From contig JAUSIQ010000004.1 of assembly GCA_030647955.1 (NCBI GenBank), positions 1 through 36,532 on the forward strand: 36,532 bases of DNA, given 5' to 3'. Below, piece after piece: positions 15,119-22,635 of the stretch. Position numbers and translations under genes: made by a program. Under the pieces are notes generated by a model, which saw only the letters and a list, made by a program, of their open reading frames with translations, was not told where the DNA came from and did not search any database. This DNA is from a bacterium (GTDB taxonomy: Bacteria; Patescibacteriota; Minisyncoccia; 2-02-FULL-40-12; IGHO2-12-FULL-4). Numbering within the stretch: the first letter of the stretch is position 1; each line of letters opens with the position of its first letter.

Positions 15119-16087
15119 TTAGGTGTGATGTATTATAGATCTTGCTTTTTTAATCAACCTGCCGATTACCGGCCATTTTTTAATACAGTCTTTAGTGAAG
15201 GCTCGGCGTAGTTGAATTAGGCGAAATTTGATCAGATCTGTTGTGGTGATGTGGCATAAAGAGCGTAAATCATTACGAGCTTGTGGATCACGAATGCTTT
15301 TCCAGTTTTCGCGCAGGTTCATTTCCAGGGTGGGAAATGTGAAAGTCATTAGCAGAAACTCGCGTCCATCATATCCGCAAAGCTTGCCGTTCAGCATTTT
15401 AATCCTATCTTTAATATAACGCGGTTCGGGATGAAAGTGTTCAGCAGAAAGACTGTTGACCTTGTGGATTTTAACCGATGGTTCGTAGCACCATTCCAGG
15501 TTGATATGTTTGTCGGTATGTTCATTGAGTAGAATGAATTTTTCGGGGTGGCGCTGACGCAGCAGAGAAAAGACGGCCATTAGTTCGTATTGCGGTATAT
15601 CTTCCCGCTCTTTGGCTAATAGTTCGTTGATGGTGTTAACGATGGGCATATCCATTTTGTGGGCATGTCCGTGGATCCATTCTTTTTGGGCCAGAGATTC
15701 TTGGGAATTAAGGGTGACGGTATTTTCTCCAAAGCCATGCTTAATAAAAAAGTTTGGAAGACTCTGGGTGAAATCCAAGTTGCCGCAGACTACGGTGTCG
15801 AGATCGAGCCAAATGACGTCCTCTCCCTGGCGCATGTGCTTCTCTAGGATAAAAAAACGATGAAAGGTGAGGTTGAACCAGCGAATGCTGGGGTAGAGGA
15901 CAGCGAAGTCTCTTTCTTCTTCATGGTGCACTTCGACCCGATCTCTCCGTAGCCATGTCCCGGGCATATTAGTATAAACGATTATTTTAAAATTTTGGTG
16001 ATGCCGCGCGACGGCATTGTAGAAAAGATCAAAAGCCTTTCGTAGAACAAAAGGATGAACACGGCCAATATCAAAGACCATGGTCAT
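15119..16087 (-). CDS. GT-A glycosyltransferase with DxD motif
   Basis: A roughly 322-residue protein with a GT-A-like N-terminal half: MVFDIGRVHPFVLRKAFDLF, FKIIVYTN and the metal-binding VIWLDLDTVVCGNLD (DLD at 95-97), as in GT8-like or uncharacterised DxD transferases. The C-terminal part has no motif I recognise. The frame extends to a TTG at 16162 inside the upstream SDR gene; ATG 16087 (or 16081), 25 bases after that gene's stop, is the better start, although no SD is visible. It lies mid-operon between an extended SDR and a GT2-like enzyme, so sugar transfer in the same pathway is likely. Confidence 0.68.
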   Translation of the reverse strand: MTMVFDIGRVHPFVLRKAFDLFYNAVARHHQNFKIIVYTNMPGTWLRRDRVEVHHEEERDFAVLYPSIRWFNLTFHRFFILEKHMRQGEDVIWLDLDTVVCGNLDFTQSLPNFFIKHGFGENTVTLNSQESLAQKEWIHGHAHKMDMPIVNTINELLAKEREDIPQYELMAVFSLLRQRHPEKFILLNEHTDKHINLEWCYEPSVKIHKVNSLSAEHFHPEPRYIKDRIKMLNGKLCGYDGREFLLMTFTFPTLEMNLRENWKSIRDPQARNDLRSLCHITTTDLIKFRLIQLRRAFTKDCIKKWPVIGRLIKKARSIIHHT

Positions 16088-16112
16088 GATGGTAACTGGT
16101 CTGTCAATGATT

Positions 16113-17060
16113 TTACTTGAAGTATTCAAGATTCGACCCAGCCCATTTAATATAGGAATCAATCCCGCTCCAGATATTGGTTCGAGGCCTCCAGCCTATA
16201 GAGGTAGCTTTGGAGATGTCAGCGTTAAATTCCAATACTTCCCCGGGGCGAGCGGGTCCATATGCTACGATTGAACCAAATCTTTTGGCGACATGGTGAG
16301 CGATAGCGGCGATGGAGGTGTTCTTCCCGCTAGCGAAATTGATAACATGTCCGGAGAGATTTTTTTTCTTTAAGATCAGGTTGTACATGTTAACAATGTC
16401 AGAAACGTGGCTGAAATCTCGAGTTTGTTTTCCGTCACCAAAAACGGTAAGGCTCTGTTTCTGTATTGCGCGAGCGGTTAAGATAGGGATTAGTGCTCCG
16501 TATTGACCGGATTTCTGTCTTTCGCCGAAAACATTGAAGGGGCGAATGATTACTACATCAGTTCCGAAGGATTTATAGTAGCTATAGCAGAGACGATCGG
16601 CAGCTGCCTTGGAAGCCGCATAAGGACTATTCGGTACTAACTTGGCGTGCTCATCCAGCTTTCTCTTACGGCTATCATCTCCATAAACTTCGCAAGTAGA
16701 GCAAAAAATTAAGCGCTTTTTGTGTTTGGTTACGGCGTTGAGAATGTTTACAGTACCCATGACGTTAACCTCGGTGACTAAAGAAGGGTTGTCTAGAGAT
16801 TCTTCCACGTTGACCTTGGCGGCTAAGTGGAATACCACCTCCTGATTTTTGACCAACTTATCGACTACGGCGTTATCTAGAATAGTTCCCCAAACTATTT
16901 TTACCGGATATTTTCCTTTAACGGTTTTTAAAAATTTAACATTCAAATCTGCTCGCGGAGAGCGAGTATTTAAGATGGTGATGGCATGCCCTTTTTTTAT
17001 TAAATCCGCGGCGAGATGACTTCCTTGAAAACCCGCTCCGCCGGTAATAAGTATTTTCAT
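16113..17060 (-). CDS. Extended SDR: sugar-nucleotide dehydratase/decarboxylase/epimerase
   Basis: A 315-residue extended SDR acting on an NDP-sugar. It has the NAD motif GGAGFQGSHL, FHLAAKVNVEESLDNP, the active-site strand CSTCEVYGDD, YAASK (Tyr and Lys) and IIRPFNVFGERQ, then GDGKQTRDFSHVSD and PGEV. The TCEVYG site resembles TDEVYG of dTDP-glucose 4,6-dehydratases and TSEVYG of UDP-glucuronate decarboxylases, but Cys replaces the Asp or Ser, so the reaction cannot be assigned. ATG 17060 lies close behind a predicted promoter, leaving almost no leader. It heads the operon that continues with two glycosyltransferases. Confidence 0.82.
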   Translation of the reverse strand: MKILITGGAGFQGSHLAADLIKKGHAITILNTRSPRADLNVKFLKTVKGKYPVKIVWGTILDNAVVDKLVKNQEVVFHLAAKVNVEESLDNPSLVTEVNVMGTVNILNAVTKHKKRLIFCSTCEVYGDDSRKRKLDEHAKLVPNSPYAASKAAADRLCYSYYKSFGTDVVIIRPFNVFGERQKSGQYGALIPILTARAIQKQSLTVFGDGKQTRDFSHVSDIVNMYNLILKKKNLSGHVINFASGKNTSIAAIAHHVAKRFGSIVAYGPARPGEVLEFNADISKATSIGWRPRTNIWSGIDSYIKWAGSNLEYFK

Positions 17061-17069
17061 CGTAAAGCC

Positions 17070-17098
17070 AATATAGCGGAAAATATTGTAATTGAAAA
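17070..17098 (-). promoter_or_regulatory. Predicted promoter of the extended-SDR operon, near-leaderless
   Basis: On the minus strand a -35 TTTTCA (17093-17098), 17-base spacer and -10 TATATT (17070-17075) stand nine bases before the ATG at 17060. The expected leader is about three bases, with no SD. Confidence 0.45.
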
Positions 17099-17120
17099 TC
17101 TTCTCATTTCCAGTTTTCTA

Positions 17121-17129
17121 TGGTATAAC
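17121..17129 (+). promoter_or_regulatory. Predicted extended -10 promoter of the radical SAM gene
   Basis: TGG followed by TATAAC (17124-17129) forms an extended -10 element; the -35 at 17101-17106 (TTCTCA) is poor. RNA would start near 17136, giving a leader of about 27 bases with the SD AAGAGGA before the ATG at 17163. Confidence 0.45.
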
Positions 17130-17162
17130 CTAACCAGAACTTTTATAAAATTAAGAGGACTT

Positions 17163-19055
17163 ATGGCCAAAAGAGGATTGCGCTTAGACAAGGATTTTCC
17201 GGTGGTGAAGCCTTCTAGTTCTCAATGGGGCATTCTAGATATTTTGCATGAAACTAATGCGGATAGGGTATGTTTAGCTGCGCGCTCGGCGGGTTTTAAA
17301 GGTGATACGGACATTCTATTGGCTGCTCCCTTGCCCTCCCCGGTCTCTCCTCAACAGAACGAAGCATTAGGATTGTTTTATATCGGAGAGTCCGCGCGAC
17401 GATTTGGCTTCCGCGTAGAGTACTGGGACGCTCGGCATGAGCATGAAGAAGTTTTCTGGAAAAAATTAGCTTCAGCTAATACGGTTGGATTTACAGCTAT
17501 TACGGGTTATCAGCTTTCAGAATTTGTACGTTTAGCAGAATTGGTCAAAAAGCGCTATCCAAATATGCCAGTTATTTTGGGCGGAGCGCATGCCACTCTA
17601 ACTAAGCCGGAAGTTAATCTAGCCGATCCGCTAGTGGATTTTGTGGTCCTGGGAGAAGGAGAGTTGCGTCTGCCAGCTTTGCTGTACAGTTTTTATACCG
17701 GAGAAGGGATGAAGCTGGTAGATGGGATTGGCTATAGAACCGAAGATGGAGAATTTATTATCAATCCTAGCGTGCATGTTCCTGATCCGGCGAAAGGGCA
17801 TTTAGTGCGTGCGGTTTCACCTTGGACGATGCCATATTTCAAAGCCGCAGCGGCGCGCAACGAGATGATCTTGCCAACTAGTCGTGGCTGTCCGTGGTCA
17901 ACTGATTCTTGCGATTTTTGCAGTGTCGGAAAACAGTATCTAGATTCCTACCGTGGCTTTCCCTTTGAGTTGTGGAGAGATGATATTCTGGCCGTGCATA
18001 AAGAGGTGCGGGTAAGGCACATCGAGCCGGAAGATGAAAACTCGGCTTTAGCTATTTTGGAGGCACAACCGTATCTCCCGTTTCTAAAAGAACTGGGAGC
18101 TTCCTCTCATCTACATTTGCGATCGGATCAGCTTTTGGATGCTCAGCGGGTAAAATGGTTGGCAAAAATGGGAGTAGTGCGAGTTCATATCGGAGTGGAG
18201 TCGGGTAATGAGCGGGTGCTGAATCAGGTGATGCATAAAAATGAGCATGTCGAGGATCACTTCGTGGCGGCCCGCAATCTCGCCACTGCGGGTATCGAAA
18301 TGGTCGGGACTTATATCGTGGCCAACCCGACCGAAAATTGGGAAGAGATTAAACAGACTTTGGACTTGGCCGAAGATTTATCGAAGGTTTTTCCAAAAGG
18401 GGGATACCGAGCCACGATTTATGTGCTAGCGGCTCTCCCTGGTACACCCATTTTCTATACCATCGAGCGTATGCAGGAGTTCAATGCACGATTAGAAGAG
18501 CGAGGCGACTTAAAAGAACTAGCCGCTTGGTATAAGCTCCCCGTGAAAGCAGAGGAAAGAATAAAGCTAGACCCTCAATTACAGGTTTGGGGGAAGGGTC
18601 AAGAACGGCATCCCAAAGTAGCGGATACGGTACAGGAGGTGCTGGGTAAATTTTTGATCGGACAGGAAGGTTTGGGGCGATTAAAAGAAGAAACCCATAA
18701 GTGGTTGTGGCCGACCCCGACGACTTTACGAGGCTGGACGCAGGTCTCCGCGGCCTATAATCCCTACTTACCAAAGGAGTGGAATGCGATTTATCCCATT
18801 GCGGGAATGCATCACAATAAATTTCATAAGAGTCCGCAAAATTTTCCAGGATGGAAGCGAATTTTGATTAAACCCTTTGAATGGTTGAGCGATGTTCGTT
18901 ATCGCCATCATTTCTTTAAGTATGCCGCTTTTGAACTCTGGTTGCTCGAGCATCTTTTGCGGTGGGCATCAAAGCGTTCGGTGGGTAAAAATTTGGATGA
19001 AGTCCACCGGCGCAAATTTATGGAATCGTACTCCGAAACATTAGCTGGACATTAA
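17163..19055 (+). CDS. Cobalamin-binding-domain radical SAM protein with CX6CX2C
   Basis: A 630-residue protein with a B12-binding-like N-terminal domain (about 50-200: LGLFYIGESARRFGFRVEYW, ANTVGFTAITGYQLSEFVRL, MPVILGGAHATL, FVVLGEGE), then a radical SAM barrel. The cluster motif is SRGCPWSTDSCDFCSVG, Cys243, Cys250 and Cys253, that is CX6CX2C rather than the usual CX3CX2C. Barrel landmarks HIGVESGNERVLNQVMHK and GTYIVANPTENWEEI follow. B12-type radical SAM enzymes often methylate unactivated carbon or rearrange rings. ATG 17163 has a good SD; the frame opens earlier at 17016. The C-terminal 200 residues are not recognised. A terminator overlaps the stop. It stands alone, divergent from the SDR operon. 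Confidence 0.8.
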   Translation: MAKRGLRLDKDFPVVKPSSSQWGILDILHETNADRVCLAARSAGFKGDTDILLAAPLPSPVSPQQNEALGLFYIGESARRFGFRVEYWDARHEHEEVFWKKLASANTVGFTAITGYQLSEFVRLAELVKKRYPNMPVILGGAHATLTKPEVNLADPLVDFVVLGEGELRLPALLYSFYTGEGMKLVDGIGYRTEDGEFIINPSVHVPDPAKGHLVRAVSPWTMPYFKAAAARNEMILPTSRGCPWSTDSCDFCSVGKQYLDSYRGFPFELWRDDILAVHKEVRVRHIEPEDENSALAILEAQPYLPFLKELGASSHLHLRSDQLLDAQRVKWLAKMGVVRVHIGVESGNERVLNQVMHKNEHVEDHFVAARNLATAGIEMVGTYIVANPTENWEEIKQTLDLAEDLSKVFPKGGYRATIYVLAALPGTPIFYTIERMQEFNARLEERGDLKELAAWYKLPVKAEERIKLDPQLQVWGKGQERHPKVADTVQEVLGKFLIGQEGLGRLKEETHKWLWPTPTTLRGWTQVSAAYNPYLPKEWNAIYPIAGMHHNKFHKSPQNFPGWKRILIKPFEWLSDVRYRHHFFKYAAFELWLLEHLLRWASKRSVGKNLDEVHRRKFMESYSETLAGH

Positions 19056-19080
19056 AGACTTGTTTTGACAAGTCTTTTTT
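19054..19080 (+). terminator. Rho-independent terminator of the radical SAM gene
   Basis: AAAGACTTG (19054-19062), loop TTTTGA, CAAGTCTTT (19069-19077) and a T-run. The stem includes the last two bases of the TAA stop codon. It separates the radical SAM gene from the heptose kinase gene that begins 30 bases later. Confidence 0.85.
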
Positions 19081-19097
19081 ATTTTCGATTCAACGCG

Positions 19098-19103
19098 TAT
19101 AAT
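19098..19103 (+). promoter_or_regulatory. Consensus -10 box six bases before the heptose kinase ATG (leaderless)
   Basis: A perfect TATAAT at 19098-19103 is followed by six bases and the ATG at 19110, so transcription should begin at the start codon. No good -35 lies 16-18 bases upstream (that place is the terminator T-run). No SD is present. Confidence 0.55.
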
Positions 19104-19109
19104 GCCAGC

Positions 19110-20135
19110 ATGATATTGGCTAGAGCTCCAATGCGCATAAGTTTTGTGGGGGGCGGAACTGATCTTCCCGATTTTTATCGTCGCTCACCGGGGCGAGTGA
19201 TTTCGACGGCCATCAATCAGTTTGTTTCGATTGTGGTTCATCGTACGCCTTATGTCGATAAAATTTCGGCGCGCTACTCTCTCTCTGAAACAGTCGATCG
19301 GCCCCATGATTTAGAGCATCCTATTATTCGGGCGGCTTTATTAGACCTTGGTATTAATAAGGGAATTGAGATTGCTTCTTTCGGTAGCTTATCGGCTAAA
19401 ATGGGTCTGGGTTCTTCTTCTAGTTTTTCGGTGGCCCTGCTCAAAGGCCTTCATGCTTTTCAGGGTAAAAAGCTCGATCGTGCAGAGGTTGCCGAAGCGG
19501 CTTGTCGCCTGGAGATCGATCTACTTAATCAGCCCATCGGCAAACAAGATCAATACGCAGCCGCTTTCGGTGGCTTTAATATCTTTCAGTTCAATCCTGA
19601 TGGAACTGTGGATGTAGAGCCTATTCTACTGGATTACCAAAAAAGATCCGCCCTAGAAAAACACATTTTACTTTTCTTCACAGGACTAACCCGCTCTGCG
19701 GCCGCGGTGCTTTCGGAACAGCGCTCCAATATAGACGCGAAGTTCGGTACTCTGCAAAAGATGGCGGAATCTGTTTATGAATTTAAAGAACAACTATTAA
19801 AAGGAAACTGGCCGGTCTTAGGGGCGATGCTTCACGAAGGCTGGCAGCAAAAAAGAAGTCTGGCCTCTACCATTTCTAATTCGGTTATCGATCAGCTTTA
19901 TTTAAAAGGAATGGAAGCGGGAGCGTGGGGTGGAAAGGTCTTGGGAGCAGGAGGAGGGGGGTGCGTTATGTTCTTAGCAGATCCTGAGCGCCAAGAATAC
20001 ATTAAGCAGGCAGTGTCGGTCGTGGCTCGCGATAATCATTTAGAAGATTTTCGGCATATTTCGGTTAAGTTTGTTCAATCCGGAGCGGAAGTATTATTTA
20101 ATGGCGATGGGCATTTTAATTCCCACCTAATTTAA
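19110..20135 (+). CDS. hddA: GHMP kinase, D-glycero-D-manno-heptose 7-phosphate kinase (HddA-like)
   Basis: A 341-residue GHMP kinase. It opens ILARAPMRISFVGGGTDLPD, has the ATP loop KMGLGSSSSFSVALLKGLHA (GLGSSSS at 99-105), IGKQDQYAAAFGGFN, and the third motif WGGKVLGAGGGGCVMFLAD. These match the HddA group, which phosphorylates D-glycero-D-manno-heptose 7-phosphate at C1 to the alpha-1,7-bisphosphate, the second step toward GDP-D,D-heptose. The partner isomerase gene overlaps its stop by one base (TAATG), which strongly supports the role. ATG 19110 was chosen over an in-frame ATG at 19065 because the latter lies in the terminator and the family starts here. L-fucose kinase-like relatives are a less likely reading. 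Confidence 0.85.
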   Translation: MILARAPMRISFVGGGTDLPDFYRRSPGRVISTAINQFVSIVVHRTPYVDKISARYSLSETVDRPHDLEHPIIRAALLDLGINKGIEIASFGSLSAKMGLGSSSSFSVALLKGLHAFQGKKLDRAEVAEAACRLEIDLLNQPIGKQDQYAAAFGGFNIFQFNPDGTVDVEPILLDYQKRSALEKHILLFFTGLTRSAAAVLSEQRSNIDAKFGTLQKMAESVYEFKEQLLKGNWPVLGAMLHEGWQQKRSLASTISNSVIDQLYLKGMEAGAWGGKVLGAGGGGCVMFLADPERQEYIKQAVSVVARDNHLEDFRHISVKFVQSGAEVLFNGDGHFNSHLI

Positions 20136-20722
20136 TGGAAGAGTATATTCAAAAATTTTCTAATAAAGTTATTGCCGCGATCGAAAATTTACCTAAGCGA
20201 GAGATATCTAAAGCCTTAAATATTTTGCAGGCCGTCTATGAGCGAGATGGGCGTATCTATGTTTTTGGTAATGGTGGTTCCTTGGCGTTGGCCACACATT
20301 GGGTGAGCGATTTTAATAAGACCGTTTTTAGTCATCACCTTAGTAAAACGGTGCGGCGCTTTCAGGCGATTCGATTACCAACCACTGAAGAAGAGCTCAC
20401 CGCCTGGGCTAACGATGTCGGCTTTGAAATGGTTTTCGCTGGACCGTTGCAAAACTATTTACAGGATTCAGATGTGGTTATTGCTATTTCTAGCTCCGGC
20501 CAATCCCCCAATGTTATTAAAGCCGTAGAGTTGGCCAAGAAAAATAAAATTCCGATTATTGGGTTGTCGGGGTTTGATGGTGGAAAGTTGAACACCTTAG
20601 CGGACGCGAAGATTTTTGTCTCGACCGAAAAAGGGGAGTACGAAATAGTCGAGGGGGTGCACGCGGTTATTTTGCACATGCTCACTAAATACTTCCAGGA
20701 CTACTTTGACCACCTGGAGTGA
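20135..20722 (+). CDS. gmhA: SIS-domain sedoheptulose-7-phosphate isomerase (GmhA-like)
   Basis: A 195-residue SIS-domain protein. The phosphosugar-binding parts are VFGNGGSLALATHWVSDFNK, VVIAISSSGQSPNVIKAVEL and IPIIGLSGFDGGKLNTLADA, in the order found in GmhA. The reaction expected is sedoheptulose 7-phosphate to D-glycero-D-manno-heptose 7-phosphate, the first step of bacterial heptose synthesis. The start codon shares a base with the stop of the HddA-like kinase, so the two are translationally coupled. The C-terminus reads EKGEYEIVEGVHAVILHMLT, where the E...H helix holds usual active-site residues. Another SIS isomerase function is possible, but the kinase next to it makes GmhA by far the best reading. 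The gene ends two bases before the convergent GT2 gene. Confidence 0.83.
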   Translation: MEEYIQKFSNKVIAAIENLPKREISKALNILQAVYERDGRIYVFGNGGSLALATHWVSDFNKTVFSHHLSKTVRRFQAIRLPTTEEELTAWANDVGFEMVFAGPLQNYLQDSDVVIAISSSGQSPNVIKAVELAKKNKIPIIGLSGFDGGKLNTLADAKIFVSTEKGEYEIVEGVHAVILHMLTKYFQDYFDHLE

Positions 20723-20724
20723 AT

Positions 20725-21645
20725 TTAAAATAATTTCTTCTTAATAAACCAACGCGTGCTGGTTTTTATTTTTTGACGGTAATCCCGATTAATAATGGAA
20801 GAGTCTGGGGGCGTTGGATGGGAGTGATCCATAAAAGATTTTCGGAATTTTTGTAGATTTTTTAGCGCTCGTAGAAAAGTACCGATACGATCTGCTTTTC
20901 CTTTTAAGGCCTGGTCCAAGTTTGTAAACTCCTCATCGGAAAGGGATAAAAAACTTTGCCAATATCTTTTTCGGATCAGAAAACTGCTCTGTTGAGTTTC
21001 GCTGGAAAGACGGACGGTGGTGGACTGGGGATAGAAGCGATAGAGTAGGTAAGACTCTGCTAAGTTAGCGAAACGGATTTGTTTAATTAAGCGTGCCCAA
21101 AGCCAATAATCTTCTGATAAAAATTCGGTGGTGTAGGTTTCTTTTTGCAGAACTTCTTTACGGATCATCACGCTGGGATGGGCCATCGGATTTTTGAATG
21201 CCATGGTCCAGGCGATAAGGTGGTGAGTGGTGGGCAGGGCTAACAAATCAAGTTTCTCTCCGTGCTCGTTAATTTTTTGAGCCTGAGTGCCGACCGCCCC
21301 AATGTCCGGATGTTGCTCTAAAAATTGCACCTGCTTTTCAAATCGGTTCGGTAAACTGATGTCATCACCATCCATACGGGCTATATATTGTCCTTGAGCA
21401 GCTTTAATTCCCGTATTTAAAGAAGGAACAATGCCGTGACCTTCGTGGTGCTGGAGGTGCCGTAAACGAGGATCAGCGAAGCTGGCGATGGTTTTAAAAT
21501 CTTCGGGATCGCCGTCACTTTCGGTAACTACAAGCAATTCAAAGTCAGTGAAAGTTTGTTGGAGAATACTTTCGATGGCCAAACTCAAATAGCGTCCGCA
21601 ATGAAAGACCGGCATGATCACAGAAATTTTCGGAGCGTTACTCAT
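20725..21645 (-). CDS. Glycosyltransferase family 2 (GT-A)
   Basis: A 306-residue GT2 enzyme: SVIMPVFHCGRYLSLAIESI, LQQTFTDFELLVV, GIVPSLNTGIKAAQGQYIAR and the metal-binding MDGDD, followed by RFEKQVQFLEQHPDIGAVGT and a later FLSEDYWLWARL, the usual acceptor-side ED motif. It should transfer a sugar from a nucleotide donor to the lipid-linked glycan. The basic and aromatic C-terminus (WFIKKKLF) may touch the membrane. It overlaps the upstream 4-epimerase-like gene by four bases (ATGA), so these two are co-translated. No terminator was seen at its end, which almost abuts the end of the isomerase gene on the other strand. Confidence 0.88.
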   Translation of the reverse strand: MSNAPKISVIMPVFHCGRYLSLAIESILQQTFTDFELLVVTESDGDPEDFKTIASFADPRLRHLQHHEGHGIVPSLNTGIKAAQGQYIARMDGDDISLPNRFEKQVQFLEQHPDIGAVGTQAQKINEHGEKLDLLALPTTHHLIAWTMAFKNPMAHPSVMIRKEVLQKETYTTEFLSEDYWLWARLIKQIRFANLAESYLLYRFYPQSTTVRLSSETQQSSFLIRKRYWQSFLSLSDEEFTNLDQALKGKADRIGTFLRALKNLQKFRKSFMDHSHPTPPDSSIINRDYRQKIKTSTRWFIKKKLF

Positions 21646-22580
21646 AGGTTAGCCAGGACCGCTTTTTTGATTGCTTCAGTGGAAGAATATTTTGCCTTCC
21701 AATGCAGGGCATGGACCCTCTTTAAATTATAAGAGTATTTTGGTACGTCTCCAATCCAACCCTTACTTCCGCCGGTGTAAACGATTTTAGGAGCAATTTT
21801 CATGGTCTTGATGACAATGGCGGCAATCTTTTTGACAGTGATGCGATCGTGGACTCCAATATTGGCACAATTAATCTTTTGATGAGTATGTTTTACGAAA
21901 TGGGTGATGCCTTCGATAAGATCTTGAACGTGAATATAGGGTTTGCTTTGTTGGCCATCACCTAAAATCTCTAAAGTTTTGGGATTATTTTTCAGTTTTT
22001 TTATAAAATCGAATATCACTCCATGCGTAGCCCGGCCTCCAACAACATTGGCAAAGCGCACGATCCAGACCTGCAGGTTAAAAGCTTCGGCGTAGGCCGA
22101 GAGGTAGCCTTCGGCGGCTAATTTACTTGCCCCATAAAACGAAATGGGTAAAAATGGCCCAGTATCTTCGTCTAGGGGTTTGGAACTAGGCTGGTAAACC
22201 GCGGAGCTCGAAGCGAAAACTATTTTTCGACAAGAGGAGGTGGTCATCGCCTCCAAAATGGAATAAGTAGTTTCAAAATTTAATTCTAAATCTAGTCGGC
22301 GATTTTTTAATCCCCGCCCAATATCCGAATTAGCGGCGAGGTGGTAAACGATGGAAAAATTTTCTTTGACGAATAATTTTTTGGTTTTACTTGTGTTGCG
22401 GAGGTCAACTTTAACAAAAGAGAAGTTGGGATGCGGATCGAGGTGTTTAATATTCTGCCATCGGCCCAAATAAAAATTGTCGGCGACGGTTATATGATGT
22501 CCTTGAGCAATGAGGTGGTCGGCCAGATGAGAACCGATAAATCCGGCTCCACCAGCGATGAGAATATTTTCTTTAGGCAT
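21642..22580 (-). CDS. Extended SDR, UDP-glucose 4-epimerase-like
   Basis: A 312-residue extended SDR: NILIAGGAGFIGSHLADHLI (NAD binding), VYHLAANSDIGRGLKN, FASSSAVYQPSSKPLDEDTG (active-site Ser region), FYGASKLAAEGYL (Tyr and Lys), IVRFANVVGGRATHGVIFDF and GDGQQSKPYIHVQDLI. The pattern is that of GalE-like and related NDP-sugar epimerases; a dehydratase usually has an acid pair after the Thr that is not seen here. The usual product would be an epimerised UDP-sugar. A terminator-shaped hairpin ends one base before its ATG; a promoter candidate lies just upstream of that hairpin. It forms a two-gene unit with the GT2 gene. Confidence 0.82.
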   Translation of the reverse strand: MPKENILIAGGAGFIGSHLADHLIAQGHHITVADNFYLGRWQNIKHLDPHPNFSFVKVDLRNTSKTKKLFVKENFSIVYHLAANSDIGRGLKNRRLDLELNFETTYSILEAMTTSSCRKIVFASSSAVYQPSSKPLDEDTGPFLPISFYGASKLAAEGYLSAYAEAFNLQVWIVRFANVVGGRATHGVIFDFIKKLKNNPKTLEILGDGQQSKPYIHVQDLIEGITHFVKHTHQKINCANIGVHDRITVKKIAAIVIKTMKIAPKIVYTGGSKGWIGDVPKYSYNLKRVHALHWKAKYSSTEAIKKAVLANL

Positions 22581-22581
22581 G

Positions 22582-22606
22582 AAAAAGCGGCAATTAGTAT
22601 GCCGCT
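22582..22606 (-). terminator. Rho-independent terminator of the nucleotidyltransferase gene
   Basis: On the minus strand AGCGGCA (22606-22600), seven-base loop, TGCCGCT (22592-22586) and a T-run (22586-22582) that runs up to the ATG of the next gene at 22580. It terminates the 24338-22618 unit. Confidence 0.8.
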
Positions 22607-22635
22607 ATTGTCACATTCTAGGAAGTTTTGGTCAA
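22607..22635 (-). promoter_or_regulatory. Predicted promoter of the 4-epimerase/GT2 unit, upstream of the terminator hairpin
   Basis: On the minus strand a -35 TTGACC (22630-22635), 17-base spacer and -10 GACAAT (22607-22612) preceded by TGT (extended -10). RNA would begin near 22600, so it would lack the 5' arm of the terminator and escape it. Confidence 0.4.

Noticed and set aside
16088-16162. TTG start at 16162 for the DxD glycosyltransferase
   Set aside because: It would overlap the end of the upstream SDR gene by 50 bases, and an ATG stands just after that gene.
19065-19103. TTGACA at 19065 with TATAAT at 19098 as a promoter pair
   Set aside because: The spacer is 27 bases, too long for a sigma-70 promoter, and the TTGACA lies in the loop and arm of a terminator. 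Only the -10 box is kept.
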